Source: Halocynthiibacter styelae (lineage in GTDB: Bacteria; Pseudomonadota; Alphaproteobacteria; Rhodobacterales; Rhodobacteraceae). Taken from it: a stretch of 64,000 bases of DNA. Below the pieces are notes generated by a model. It saw only the letters and a list, made by a program, of their open reading frames with translations. It was not told where the DNA came from and did no database searches. Below, in pieces: positions 8,575 through 17,490 of the stretch. The stretch lies in contig NZ_JADCKQ010000001.1 of the NCBI RefSeq assembly GCF_016123485.1, forward strand, positions 248,001 through 312,000. The letters run 5' to 3'. Each line of letters starts with the position of its first letter. Positions within the stretch are counted from its first letter, which is position 1. A program made the position numbers and the translations under genes.

Positions 8575-9207
8575 ATGAAAAACAGACAACCGTCGCCTAA
8601 ACAAGCAAAAACGCCTGAAAAACACGTGAAAGGACAAAAAACAGGCAGTTCATGCGGCAATATTGCGGTTGTCATGGCAGATCAGCCATGTCACTTCCCA
8701 TGTGTAACCGCCCATTTGGATGCTTCAATGTCCCTCACCACCCCCGGCACAACCTGCGATCACATCAGTGAAGACGCGCCAATCAGCAAACGCCTGCTGC
8801 AGCATGACACACTGATGACGGCGAAACTGACCGAAGTGTTCGGGGAAATGATTGCGCATCAGACGGATTTTCTCGACGGGGACGACACGTTTACGCGCCG
8901 CTCTACCCTGCATCGTCAGGGCCACAGCGCAACCATTCTGAACGCCCGCCTGATCATTCGCAAAGCGTCCCTGCCCGATGGTTTTCTTGAAAACCTGCAG
9001 CGGACCGAAATTCTGTTCGGGCAACTTCTGATGAACCACGGGATTTCTGTGCAGATGACGGACAGGAAGGTTTATACAGTTAAAGACGCAGATCAGATCC
9101 GCTGGGGGCGCCAGTTACAGATGTTACGCGCGGACAGCGGTGATCTGCTGGCAATCATCGAAGAACTGCTTGTGCCCGAGGCAGAGCTTCTCAGGATCAT
9201 TCCCTGA
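8575..9207 (+). CDS. Hypothetical protein resembling chorismate lyase (UTRA-like fold)
   Basis: About 210 residues. The central part (TRRSTLHRQGHSATILNARL, then LPDGFLENLQ and LFGQLLMNHG) follows the pattern of UbiC/chorismate lyase and related UTRA-fold proteins: a strand, a basic segment, an LP turn and a helix with G-x-L-L. True chorismate lyase would make 4-hydroxybenzoate for ubiquinone; many homologues only bind small molecules. The start is uncertain: ATG 8575 has no good SD, TTG 8569 and ATGs at 8674 and 8728 are in frame, and the first 50 residues look unlike the rest. It stands alone, divergent from the Na/Pi gene. Confidence 0.6.
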   Translation: MKNRQPSPKQAKTPEKHVKGQKTGSSCGNIAVVMADQPCHFPCVTAHLDASMSLTTPGTTCDHISEDAPISKRLLQHDTLMTAKLTEVFGEMIAHQTDFLDGDDTFTRRSTLHRQGHSATILNARLIIRKASLPDGFLENLQRTEILFGQLLMNHGISVQMTDRKVYTVKDADQIRWGRQLQMLRADSGDLLAIIEELLVPEAELLRIIP

Positions 9208-9332
9208 CGCCCTGATAAACCAGAAAAACGGAAGTTTCTGCCCTTTTGGGGAAGTTTCCGCTATGATTACCCGTAAAAACAGGTTAGAGGCGGCCCCTGG
9301 CCCGCCTCCCGGCCGCTGATACCCACAGATGG

Positions 9333-11480
9333 ATGACCCTCTTGAACCCTGCTCTGACAAAAGCGCTTGCTGCGCGCGGATATGAAACACTCACCCCTGT
9401 ACAGGAAGCCGTGAGCGATCCCGCGCTGAATGGTCAGGATCTTCTGGTATCGGCGCAGACCGGTTCCGGTAAAACGGTTGGTTTTGGCATCGCCATTGCC
9501 CCGACTTTGCTTGGCGAAGAAGAAAGCTTTGATCGCGCTGGCGCTCCGCTTGCCCTGATCATCGCACCAACCCGCGAACTTGCTATGCAGGTCAAGCGCG
9601 AGCTGACCTGGCTTTACGGCACAGCCGGCGTACAAATCGCATCCTGTGTTGGTGGCATGGACAGCCGTGATGAACGTCGTGCCCTGGCACGTGGTGCCCA
9701 TATTGCCGTTGCGACCCCAGGCCGTCTGCGTGACCATATTCAACGTGGCGCGATTGATCTCGATGACATCCGCGCGGTTGTGATGGATGAAGCCGATGAG
9801 ATGCTTGATCTTGGCTTCCGCGAAGACCTTGAATACATCCTCGAAGCCTGCCCTGAAGATCGTCAGACGCTGATGTTCTCTGCGACGGTTCCGGCTGCGA
9901 TTGCCAAGCTTGCAAAGAACTTCCAGAAAGATGCGCAGCGCATCATCACCAAAGCGGAAAACAAGCAGCATTCCGACATTGAATATCACGCGGTTGAGGT
10001 CCACCCGGCCGACAGTGAAAGCGCGATTATGAACCTGTTGCGCCTGCATGAATCCCCAAATGCGATCGTGTTCTGTAACACACGTATTATGGTGTCACGC
10101 ATGACGTCCCGCCTGTCAAACCGTGGCCTTTCGGTTGTGGCATTGTCCGGTGAGTTGACGCAGTCTGAGCGCACGAATGCCCTGCAGGCGATGCGCGATG
10201 GTCGTGCCCGTGTCTGTGTCGCAACCGATGTTGCAGCCCGTGGTATTGACCTTCCGAACCTTGATCTCGTGATCCACGCAGAACTGCCGACGGGATCTGA
10301 AACCCTGTTGCACCGTTCTGGCCGTACAGGTCGCGCGGGTCGCAAAGGTATTTCTGCGCTGATCGTACCAGGTAAGATGCGCCGTAAAGCGGAAAACCTG
10401 CTGAAATGGGCGAAACTCAATGCGAAATGGGTGGCAGCACCTACCGCTGACGAAGTCCGCGCTGCAGACAGTGAACGCCTGACCAACGATCCTTTGTGGT
10501 CTGATGTGCCGACTGACGCTGAAAAAATCCAGGCTGCCACATTGATCGAAGCCCATGAACCCGAAGCTCTGGCTCTGGCTGTTCTGCGCATGTATGCGTC
10601 TAAGCATTCTGCACCGGAAGAGATCCGCAAAGTCACCGCAGAAGCACCAAAAGAACGTAAACCGTTCGGCCCAAGCCGCTGGTTCTCTCTGGAACTGCCA
10701 AAGAATGAGCGTGCTGAAGTGCGCCGCATCCTACCTATGCTCTGTAAGGCTGGCGATGTATCCCGGGAAGATTTCGGCGCGATCCGTCTGATGGGCCCGC
10801 TGGCGTATATCGAAGTGTCTGAGGCTTCTCTTGAAGGCTTCATGAGCAATATCGGCCCGTCCCTTACGGTTGAAGATGGTGCGCAGCTGACCCTTTTGGA
10901 CGTCGTCCCGGAAGAGGTTCTGAATGCCAAGAAACCAGAACGCAAAGGCGGTGGCAAATTCGGCGACAAGCGTGGTGGCGGCAAGTTTGGCGATCGACGC
11001 GAAGGTGGCCGTGACCGTGGGCGCGATGGCGGAAAGCCATGGGAAAAGCGTGACCGTGATGACGGTCCGCGTGATCGCAAACCACGTGCAAAGAAAGAAT
11101 GGCAAGACGCCCCGAAAGAACGCAGCTTTGATGACAAACCGCGTTCCGATAAACCACGCGGTGAAAAACCCTTCCGTCCGGCACGTGATGACTGGAATGA
11201 AGGTGGCGAAAACAAGAAGAAGCCAAAGGCGCGTCCAGGCAAGCACGGGCACAAGCCGGCAAAACCAGGCGATAAACCTGCACGCAGCGGTGCTGGTGAC
11301 GCGGGCAAATCATTCCGCAAACCCCGCCCGGAAGACAGCCGTCCTGAAGGTGTTGTGAAAGAACGCAAACCACGTCACAAAAGTGGCCCGACACCACCGA
11401 CAGGCAAGCCCAACAGCAAGAAGAATAAGGCGCGCGCTGCGGAAAAGGGTGGAAATGCCCGCCCGACACGCAAGGGCTGA
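9333..11480 (+). CDS. DEAD-box RNA helicase (DeaD/CsdA type) with long basic tail
   Basis: 715 residues. The Q motif (TPVQEA) is at 21-26, motif I AQTGSGKT at 41-48, DEAD near 152-155, SAT after it, and the second RecA domain ends with HRSGRTGRAGR. Residues about 440-525 form a DbpA/CsdA-type RNA-binding domain. From about 530 to the end the protein is a low-complexity tail rich in Lys, Arg, Gly and Asp with repeated GGGKFGDKR-like and KPRGEKP-like units, expected to be disordered and RNA-binding. Helicases of this build help ribosome assembly and mRNA turnover, especially in the cold. It is a single gene followed by a strong bidirectional terminator. Confidence 0.94.
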   Translation: MTLLNPALTKALAARGYETLTPVQEAVSDPALNGQDLLVSAQTGSGKTVGFGIAIAPTLLGEEESFDRAGAPLALIIAPTRELAMQVKRELTWLYGTAGVQIASCVGGMDSRDERRALARGAHIAVATPGRLRDHIQRGAIDLDDIRAVVMDEADEMLDLGFREDLEYILEACPEDRQTLMFSATVPAAIAKLAKNFQKDAQRIITKAENKQHSDIEYHAVEVHPADSESAIMNLLRLHESPNAIVFCNTRIMVSRMTSRLSNRGLSVVALSGELTQSERTNALQAMRDGRARVCVATDVAARGIDLPNLDLVIHAELPTGSETLLHRSGRTGRAGRKGISALIVPGKMRRKAENLLKWAKLNAKWVAAPTADEVRAADSERLTNDPLWSDVPTDAEKIQAATLIEAHEPEALALAVLRMYASKHSAPEEIRKVTAEAPKERKPFGPSRWFSLELPKNERAEVRRILPMLCKAGDVSREDFGAIRLMGPLAYIEVSEASLEGFMSNIGPSLTVEDGAQLTLLDVVPEEVLNAKKPERKGGGKFGDKRGGGKFGDRREGGRDRGRDGGKPWEKRDRDDGPRDRKPRAKKEWQDAPKERSFDDKPRSDKPRGEKPFRPARDDWNEGGENKKKPKARPGKHGHKPAKPGDKPARSGAGDAGKSFRKPRPEDSRPEGVVKERKPRHKSGPTPPTGKPNSKKNKARAAEKGGNARPTRKG

Positions 11481-11490
11481 AATTAAGAAA

Positions 11491-11520
11491 GGCCGGTGAT
11501 CAACACCGGCCTTTTTCTTT
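11491..11520. terminator. Bidirectional intrinsic terminator
   Basis: GGCCGGTG (11491-11498), loop ATCAA, CACCGGCC (11504-11511), then a T-rich run; the other strand also has T-rich sequence after the stem. It serves the helicase gene (+) and rlmE (-), which converge here. Confidence 0.9.
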
Positions 11521-12224
11521 TATCCGCGGAACCCACTGGCAATCACAAATTTTTCCGAACTGTCAGATCGACTTGACGGTGGTTTCATGTGGGCAACGCT
11601 GGTGAATTTCTGCTTCAGAAGTTTCTGAAGATCGCCTTCCGCGCCCCCGGCCAGAACTTTCGCAACGAATGTCCCGCCCACGTCCAGAACGTCAAAGGCA
11701 AAATAGGCTGCGGTTTCACACAGTGCCATAATCCGCAGGTGATCGGTCTGTTTATGGCCAGAGGAAGACGCAGCCATATCTGACATCACGACGTCAGCCT
11801 TGCCGCCCAGCCAGGTTTTCACCTTTTCATCGGCATCATCTTCCATGAAATCCAGCTGATGGATCTGACAGCCTGCAAGGGCTTCGACTTCCTGAAGATC
11901 GACCCCCAGGATCGTACCAACTTTCTTGCCCTTCTTTTCGCCAAGTGCATTCACACGCGGCACAGCAACCTGCAACCAGCCCCCGGGCGCACAGCCAAGA
12001 TCGACCACGCGCGCGCCAGGCACAAGAAAGCGATATTTGTCGTCGACTTCCATGATCTTAAAGGCCGCCCGTCCCCGGAACCCTTCGGCTTTAGCGCGGG
12101 CGACATAGGGGTCGTTCAATTGCCGTTCCAGCCAGAGCTTGGATGACAGCTTGCGGCCACGCGCGGTTTTCACCTTCACCGTCAGATCCCGGTACCCGCG
12201 TCCGCTTTTTGTGTTCTTAACCAT
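11520..12224 (-). CDS. rlmE: 23S rRNA (uridine2552-2'-O)-methyltransferase RlmE
   Basis: A 234-residue FtsJ/RrmJ-family enzyme. It has the motif [12 protein letters not shown] with the KIMEVDDKY segment before it, the [18 protein letters not shown] motif IV, and a KVLAGG near the third catalytic residue, giving the K-D-K-E tetrad expected in the family. It uses SAM to methylate U2552 in the A-loop of 23S rRNA late in 50S assembly. It lies 52 bp downstream of ppx/gppA on the same strand, an arrangement usual in Rhodobacterales, so both may share a transcript. Confidence 0.95.
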   Translation of the reverse strand: MVKNTKSGRGYRDLTVKVKTARGRKLSSKLWLERQLNDPYVARAKAEGFRGRAAFKIMEVDDKYRFLVPGARVVDLGCAPGGWLQVAVPRVNALGEKKGKKVGTILGVDLQEVEALAGCQIHQLDFMEDDADEKVKTWLGGKADVVMSDMAASSSGHKQTDHLRIMALCETAAYFAFDVLDVGGTFVAKVLAGGAEGDLQKLLKQKFTSVAHMKPPSSRSDSSEKFVIASGFRG

Positions 12225-12276
12225 CTCTTACCCTTTCAGAGCCTCTGGCTGTGGCAAAGGCCCTTATTTGCCTGCT

Positions 12277-13389
12277 TCATCCGCGGGCGTCAAGCTTTCG
12301 TCCGTCTTCGGACATCAGCGCATATAGCAAGCCTTCGCGCAGGCCACGATCTGCAACCGACAGTTTTTGTGTCGGCCAGACCCGGATCAGTGCCTGCAGG
12401 ATCGCAGACCCCGACATAATCAGTGCCGCCCTGTCCCGCCCGATCCGTGGGTCGCGTCGCCGTCCCCCCGGGCCAAGTTGCAGATAACCCTGAATAACCC
12501 GGTCAATATCACCCGAGCTCATTTCAAGCCCATCCACCTTATTGCGGTCATAGCGTGTCAGACCAAGGTGCGAGGCTGCGACCGTTGTTATGGTGCCCGA
12601 CGTTCCGACAATCTGAAATCCGTCGGTGGAATGCAGACGGTCATAAGGCGCGAATTCCTGCAGCTTTTCCTCAAAGAACCAGGACATCAGCGCGAAACGC
12701 CCGCCATCATCATCCACATCATCAAACTGATCGCGCAGGGTAGCCACACCAAGCGGAACAGAGATCCAGTCCACAATACGTGCGCCAAAACGGGAAACAG
12801 ATTGCTTATGCAACCCTTTCCGGACCGCCATGATCGCATTGGCCCGGTCGGCTTCCGCAGTTTCAGACAGATCGATCCAGACCAGTTCGGTTGATCCGCC
12901 GCCGATATCCACCACAAGCAGTTGATCCGTCTTGGGATGTACCAGCGGCGCACAGCTGATCACGGCAAGACGTGCCTCTTCCTCTGGTGGGATAATCTCA
13001 AGTTTCAGACCGGTTTCGCGTTTGACCAGGCGAATAAAATCGCGGGAATTCTTCGCGCGACGACAGGCTTCGGTCGCGACCAGCCGCATCCTGCGCACAT
13101 CGTGTTGACGCAGCTTGCGCTGACAGATGCGCAGCGCCTGAACAGTCCGGTTGATGGATGAACGCGACAACCGCCCGGTTGCCTCAAGTCCGGCACCAAG
13201 CTGCACAGCTTTAGAAAAGCTGTCAATGACTTCAAACTGGCCACCAACAGGTCTGGCAACCAGCATCCGACACGAATTTGTACCCAGATCCAGCGCCGCA
13301 TAAAGAGGCTTAGATCGGGGTTTCTGAGGCGCGGGAGTCTCGACCGCTTTGGGAAACGCGCCCGCACCTTTGGGACGCCTGGGCGACAT
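12277..13389 (-). CDS. Ppx/GppA exopolyphosphatase / pppGpp phosphatase family protein
   Basis: 370 residues from the ATG at 13389, chosen because GGAGG lies just upstream and the sequence before it (reading to 13500) has no family similarity. It has the actin-like ATPase-fold motifs YAALDLGTNSCRML, VVDIGGGSTELVW and GTSGTITTVAA. Family members split terminal phosphate from polyphosphate or convert pppGpp to ppGpp. The short form (under 400 residues) lacking the C-terminal HD domain is typical for alphaproteobacteria. The N-terminal 30 residues are Pro/Lys-rich. It may be functionally linked to the ppk2 gene at 23.5 kb, although not adjacent. Confidence 0.9.
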   Translation of the reverse strand: MSPRRPKGAGAFPKAVETPAPQKPRSKPLYAALDLGTNSCRMLVARPVGGQFEVIDSFSKAVQLGAGLEATGRLSRSSINRTVQALRICQRKLRQHDVRRMRLVATEACRRAKNSRDFIRLVKRETGLKLEIIPPEEEARLAVISCAPLVHPKTDQLLVVDIGGGSTELVWIDLSETAEADRANAIMAVRKGLHKQSVSRFGARIVDWISVPLGVATLRDQFDDVDDDGGRFALMSWFFEEKLQEFAPYDRLHSTDGFQIVGTSGTITTVAASHLGLTRYDRNKVDGLEMSSGDIDRVIQGYLQLGPGGRRRDPRIGRDRAALIMSGSAILQALIRVWPTQKLSVADRGLREGLLYALMSEDGRKLDARG

Positions 13390-13599
13390 TCCGCCCTCCA
13401 TTTCAAGTTGCCACAAGGATAGGCTGAACCAATGCCCTGTGCAAGGCCCCGGCCAGATATATTCCCGAAGGGTTTCACACCCCCCATTCAGATACCGCAA
13501 CAGCAGATCATATGAGTATCGCCACGCTTTGACGCAAAATTTCAGTCCCCGGGTCGATTTTTAATTGACAGAAATGCCTTCCTGCTGCCAAAACCACCA

Positions 13600-13790
13600 A
13601 ATCTGAGGTTCTCCGAACGGCCAAGCCAGACGAGAGACAACAGGGAACACGGTGAGGATGACCCACTTCGGGGCCAATTCCGTGGCTGCCCCCGCAACTG
13701 TAAGCGGAGAGCGGAACCAATAACGCCACTGGAGCACAGCTCTGGGAAGGCAGGTTCTGCGATCAATCCGTGAGCCAGGATACCTGCCGC
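13600..13790 (+). promoter_or_regulatory. Cobalamin (adenosylcobalamin) riboswitch
   Basis: The conserved elements appear in order: a GGGAACACGGTGAGG-like entry (13643-13658), CCGTGGCTGCCCCCGCAACTG (13679-13699) ending in the TAAGCGGAGA region, a GCCACTGG...CTGGGAAGGC pair (13725-13751), and the B12 box AGCCAGGATACCTGCC (13773-13788). After it, ACCCGG-GAAA-CCGGGT (13796-13811) is a 6-bp hairpin with a GNRA loop but no T-run, suggesting a translational or Rho-type read-out. The first gene begins at 13952. It should switch off the transporter operon when B12 is plentiful. The rest of the 450-base gene-free stretch 13501-13951 is leader sequence and shows no gene. Confidence 0.95.
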
Positions 13791-13951
13791 AGACGACCCG
13801 GGAAACCGGGTGTATCCACCGGATGCCGGGGTGTGCATCCAGCATGGGTTCGTCTGTTGCGGCAACATCCGGCAATTCAAACGAAACCTCGCTGATATTC
13901 CCCGTCGTTCCTTTTGCATTGCCACATCCCGTGGCCGTCCTGAGGCGACTT

Positions 13952-14761
13952 ATGAAACTGAAGACCACTTTTGCTGCAACCTGCGCAGCCCTCACCTTTT
14001 CCGCCCTGCCCGCAGCGGCGCATTTCCAGTTGATCTATGCAGATCAGACCCAGATTGAACGCCCGGGCGATGTGCCTGTTAAGCTGATCTTCTGGCATCC
14101 GATGACCGCAGGTCACGTGATGGATATGGGCATGCCGCAGGAGTTTTTCATGCTGCACCGCGGTGAACGCATCGATCTGAGCGACAGCCTGACTGAAACC
14201 ACCTTCACCGGTCCAGACAACACCGGCGTTGCCTTTGATGGTGTTGTGCCAGTGAAACGGTCCGGTGACTATGTGGTCGTTGTCGATCCTGCGCCGTACT
14301 ATGAGGAAAGCGAAGACATCTACATTCGCCAGATCACCAAATCCTACATGAATCGCAATGAATTGCCGACCGACTGGGATGCGGATCTGGGTCTTGAGGC
14401 AGAGATCATCCCTCTGAACAAACCAGGTAACATCGTTGCAGGATCTACATTCTCCGGCCGCGTCATGGCGAACGGCGAACCTGTCGCAGGTGCAGAGATT
14501 GAGATCGAATATATGGCGGCGGAGCCTGACATGGCGACCAGCACCGCTGGCGATATGACAATCACACCGCCTCCTGGTGGCGCAATTGTGGCGATTACCG
14601 ATGAAGACGGCGAATTCACCTTTGGTGTGCCAACCGCCGGACACTGGGGCTTTGCGGCTCTGGGCGTGGTTGAAGGCGCGGAACATGAAGGCAAGGAGCT
14701 TTCTGTTGATGCTGTGATCTGGGTGCGCGCATGGGACATCAGTGCCCCGGCAGCTAACTGA
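13952..14761 (+). CDS. DUF4198 / NikK-like periplasmic component of cobalt ECF transporter
   Basis: 269 residues from ATG 13952. This start has GAGG upstream and gives a clean signal peptide (MKLKTTFAATCAALTFSALP, cut after AAA, mature end AHFQ). Upstream ATGs (13823) fall in the riboswitch leader. The mature protein is a DUF4198 protein with Ig-like strands; the C-terminal part has an EPVAGAEIEI...DEDGEFTF segment as in CarboxypepD-regulatory-like domains. The His next to the signal cleavage site and the HPMTAGHVMDMGM cluster are candidate metal ligands. DUF4198 proteins (NikK) accompany CbiM/NikM transporters lacking CbiN. It overlaps cbiM by 1 bp. Confidence 0.85.
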   Translation: MKLKTTFAATCAALTFSALPAAAHFQLIYADQTQIERPGDVPVKLIFWHPMTAGHVMDMGMPQEFFMLHRGERIDLSDSLTETTFTGPDNTGVAFDGVVPVKRSGDYVVVVDPAPYYEESEDIYIRQITKSYMNRNELPTDWDADLGLEAEIIPLNKPGNIVAGSTFSGRVMANGEPVAGAEIEIEYMAAEPDMATSTAGDMTITPPPGGAIVAITDEDGEFTFGVPTAGHWGFAALGVVEGAEHEGKELSVDAVIWVRAWDISAPAAN

Positions 14762-15378
14762 TGCATATCGTTGACGGTGCCCTCGCAACCCCGGTGCTTA
14801 TTGCCGGGGCTGCTGCAACAGCCGGTGGTCTTGCCATCGGCTTGCGCCAGCTGACGACCGAACGCATTCCAACCGCCGGCGTGCTGTCTGCCGGGTTCTT
14901 TGTGGCTTCCCTTATTCACGTGCCGATTGGCATCAGTTCGGTGCATCTGATCATGAACGGCATCGCCGGGCTGATCCTTGGCTGGGCGGCCTTTCCCGCG
15001 CTGTTTGTCGGGCTGCTTCTGCAGGCCGTAACCTTTGGCTTTGGTGGCATCACTGTTCTGGGTGTCAATGCGGTGAATATCGCCCTGCCCGCTGTTCTTG
15101 CCGGGATCGCCTGTCGCAGTTTTATCCGTAAAGGCGGGCGCAACAATGTTCTGATATGGGGCGGAATCTGTGGTGCACTTGCGATTGCTCTGACAACGAT
15201 CATGGTTTCCGTTTCGCTGGCTCTGTCCGGTGAGGAATTTAACGAAGCCGCGTATCTGGTCTTTGTCAGCCATATCCCCGTGATGGTGATTGAGGGTGCT
15301 CTGACCGCCGCAGCGGCCTGGCTGATCATGCAGGTGAAACCTGAACTGTTCGGCCTCAGCCAGATGAAGGATGTGTAA
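14761..15378 (+). CDS. cbiM: Energy-coupling factor transporter substrate-binding subunit CbiM
   Basis: 205 residues, about seven membrane segments. The protein begins MHIVDG: the N-terminal Met-His is the metal-binding start of CbiM/NikM, where the amino terminus inserts into the protein and ligates Co or Ni. Further family marks are HLIMNGIAGLILGW, the LLLQAVTFGFGGITVLGVNAV region and the glycine-rich first helix. It is the S-component that captures the ion. The operon's B12 riboswitch points to cobalt. Its ATG overlaps the stop of the preceding gene by one base. Confidence 0.93.
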   Translation: MHIVDGALATPVLIAGAAATAGGLAIGLRQLTTERIPTAGVLSAGFFVASLIHVPIGISSVHLIMNGIAGLILGWAAFPALFVGLLLQAVTFGFGGITVLGVNAVNIALPAVLAGIACRSFIRKGGRNNVLIWGGICGALAIALTTIMVSVSLALSGEEFNEAAYLVFVSHIPVMVIEGALTAAAAWLIMQVKPELFGLSQMKDV

Positions 15379-15960
15379 ATGCGCTATCTTTTGCTTTCCG
15401 CCTTGCTCCTCTCAGCCAGCCCGGCCATGGCGCATAAAATAATCGCCGAAGTCTTTCCTGCTGGTAGTGCTGTAGAAGGAGAAATCGGCTTTTCCAATGG
15501 CGATATGGCCGCTGGGTTTGAGGTTAAAGTGTTCGACATTCACGGAAACCAAATTGGTGATGCCCTTACAGATGACGATGGTTTTTTCACATGGGTTCCC
15601 GAAGAAACACCACCGGCCGGACCTCTGAAGTTCATCGCTGATCTTGGTGCAGGTCACGTCGCTGAAATGATCCTTGATGCCGAAGACGTGCCCGGGGCCA
15701 GCCCTGCAACTGTCACTCCCGGCGCCGTCGAAATCACACTCGACAGCACGGCAGCCGCCCCTGCGGACCTCAGTGCAGTCAGCGACATCGTGGCCGCAGC
15801 TGTCCGCAATGAACTGCGCCCGATCCGCCGGGAACTGGTACAGATCCGCGAAAGAAACCGGTTCAGTACCATTCTGGGCGGGATTGGCCTGATCTTTGGC
15901 CTGTTTGGCGCATTCTTCTATTTTTCTGCCCGTCGTCAGCTGAAGGATGCAGAAAAATGA
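15379..15960 (+). CDS. NikL-like auxiliary subunit of the cobalt ECF transporter
   Basis: 193 residues. A signal peptide (cut after AMA, mature AHKIIAEVF), a short beta-rich periplasmic domain with DDDGFFTW, an Ala/Pro-rich linker, a charged helix (NELRPIRRELVQIRERN) and one C-terminal membrane helix followed by a positive tail. This matches the NikL-type accessory protein that, with NikK, replaces CbiN/NikN in some transporters. As in the NikK-like gene, a His directly follows the predicted signal cleavage. It starts right after cbiM and overlaps cbiQ by 4 bp. Confidence 0.8.
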   Translation: MRYLLLSALLLSASPAMAHKIIAEVFPAGSAVEGEIGFSNGDMAAGFEVKVFDIHGNQIGDALTDDDGFFTWVPEETPPAGPLKFIADLGAGHVAEMILDAEDVPGASPATVTPGAVEITLDSTAAAPADLSAVSDIVAAAVRNELRPIRRELVQIRERNRFSTILGGIGLIFGLFGAFFYFSARRQLKDAEK

Positions 15961-16721
15961 CCTATGTTCTGTCCACCGGCATTGAACCACCCGCAGTCCC
16001 GGCCCTGCGCCGCCTGGATCCGCGCCTGCGGATCGTTTCTGCGGTGGCATTTGCGGTAACGGCCGTAGCGCTGCAATCACTGTCCCTTCTGACTGTGATG
16101 TTGCTTGTCGCGGTCATGTTAATGATTGCGGCGAAACTGCCTGTTGGACAGACCATAAAGCGCGTCATTGCGATGGACAGTTTCATCATCGTGATGATCG
16201 CTTTTCTGCCTTTCACAATGGAAGGCACACCGATTTTTACTCTCTTTGGCTTTCCCGCCAGTTATGAAGGTCTGATCCGCGCCATTGAGATCGCCCTGAC
16301 AGCCAATGCCGTTGTCATGGCCATGCTGGCCCTTGCCGGATCCATGGAAGAAGTCACCTTTGGCCAGGCACTGCACCGTCTGAAAGTGCCCGCAAAACTT
16401 GTGCATCTTCTGCTGTTTACCATCCGTTATATCGAGGTTCTGCGCCAAGAATATCGTCGCCTGCGTCAGGCCATGAAATGCCGCGGTTTCCGTCCCGGGA
16501 CCAATGGGCATACCTACCGCAGCTTTGGTTATCTTGTTGGTATGATGCTGATCCGGGCGATGGAACGATCTGAACGCATCATGGATGCCATGAAATGCCG
16601 CGGATTTACCGGAACCCTGCCGATGACACAGCGTTTTGAACTGCGCGGATTTGATGTTGTCTTTGCGCTGGGGTTTTCCGTTTTCATGACCGCAATGCTG
16701 ATGAAAGAATATCTCCTGTGA
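15957..16721 (+). CDS. cbiQ: Cobalt ECF transporter T component CbiQ
   Basis: 254 residues with about five membrane helices. It carries both signature coupling motifs of T components: RRLRQAMKCRGF and ERSERIMDAMKCRGF, the A-x-x-x-R-x-x motifs whose helices dock in the ATPase grooves. It links the ion-binding CbiM to the CbiO ATPase. It overlaps the genes on both sides by 4 bp. Confidence 0.93.
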   Translation: MTYVLSTGIEPPAVPALRRLDPRLRIVSAVAFAVTAVALQSLSLLTVMLLVAVMLMIAAKLPVGQTIKRVIAMDSFIIVMIAFLPFTMEGTPIFTLFGFPASYEGLIRAIEIALTANAVVMAMLALAGSMEEVTFGQALHRLKVPAKLVHLLLFTIRYIEVLRQEYRRLRQAMKCRGFRPGTNGHTYRSFGYLVGMMLIRAMERSERIMDAMKCRGFTGTLPMTQRFELRGFDVVFALGFSVFMTAMLMKEYLL

Positions 16722-17380
16722 ACCTTTTTCATCTCGAAAACATTCACCACGCCTGGCCACGTCGAGGACCGGTTCTGTCCGGTGCCTCCCTGGCCTTGAA
16801 AGCCGGAGATCGTCTGGCGATTACCGGCCACAATGGTGCTGGGAAATCTACGCTGCTGAAAATCATGCTGGGCCTGATCACGCCGGATCAGGGCAGTGTC
16901 GAGGCCTTTGGTCAGAAGCGCCAGGCAGAGGCCGACTTCCATGATGTGCGTCGCCGCGCCGGTCTTGTGTTTCAGGATGCCGACGATCAGCTGTTTTGCC
17001 CGACTGTGGCCGATGACATTGCGTTCGGCCCCCTGAACCTGGGGAAATCCCGGGATGAGGCTGCAGCCATCGTCGATCAGCTTCTGACCCGGCTTGACCT
17101 GATGTATCTGCGAGACGCCATCACCCATCGGCTGTCTGGTGGTGAAAAGCGCTTGGTGACTCTGGCCTGCGTTCTGGCAATGGAACCCGAAGTGCTTTTG
17201 CTGGATGAACCGTCAAACGCGCTGGACGAAGAAAACGAAGCGCGGCTGACCGATATTCTGCACACCCTGCCCCAATCCATTGTTCTGATCAGCCATGACG
17301 CAAGTTTCCGGGCAAAGGTTGCCAACCGCTGTCTGCACCTGAAAGAAGGTCAACTGGTAGATGCACCCGTATCCGCCTGA
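16718..17380 (+). CDS. cbiO: Cobalt ECF transporter ATPase CbiO
   Basis: 220 residues, GTG start at 16718 overlapping cbiQ by 4 bp. The ABC ATPase motifs are complete: Walker A GHNGAGKST, Q-loop FQDADDQLF, signature LSGGEKR, Walker B VLLLDEPSNALD and switch His in LISHD. The FQDADDQLF sequence is characteristic of ECF A components. With a single A gene the transporter would use a CbiO homodimer. It is shorter than many CbiO proteins (about 270) because it lacks the C-terminal extension. Confidence 0.94.
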   Translation: MNLFHLENIHHAWPRRGPVLSGASLALKAGDRLAITGHNGAGKSTLLKIMLGLITPDQGSVEAFGQKRQAEADFHDVRRRAGLVFQDADDQLFCPTVADDIAFGPLNLGKSRDEAAAIVDQLLTRLDLMYLRDAITHRLSGGEKRLVTLACVLAMEPEVLLLDEPSNALDEENEARLTDILHTLPQSIVLISHDASFRAKVANRCLHLKEGQLVDAPVSA

Positions 17381-17490
17381 TGAGCATTTCTGCGCTTCCC
17401 TCAGATATAAGCAAGTAAAACGAATGCAAAACGCGCTCGACATGCGGTTTTCGCAGGCTAATCTGTGCGCAGAACAGACAGGGGGATTCC

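Noticed and set aside
9986-11368. 460-codon frame antisense to the helicase
   Set aside because: Low-complexity mirror of the Lys/Arg/Gly tail codons; no motif and no SD.
13823-13951. N-terminal extension of the NikK-like gene
   Set aside because: It lies in the riboswitch leader and the signal peptide with SD starts at 13952.
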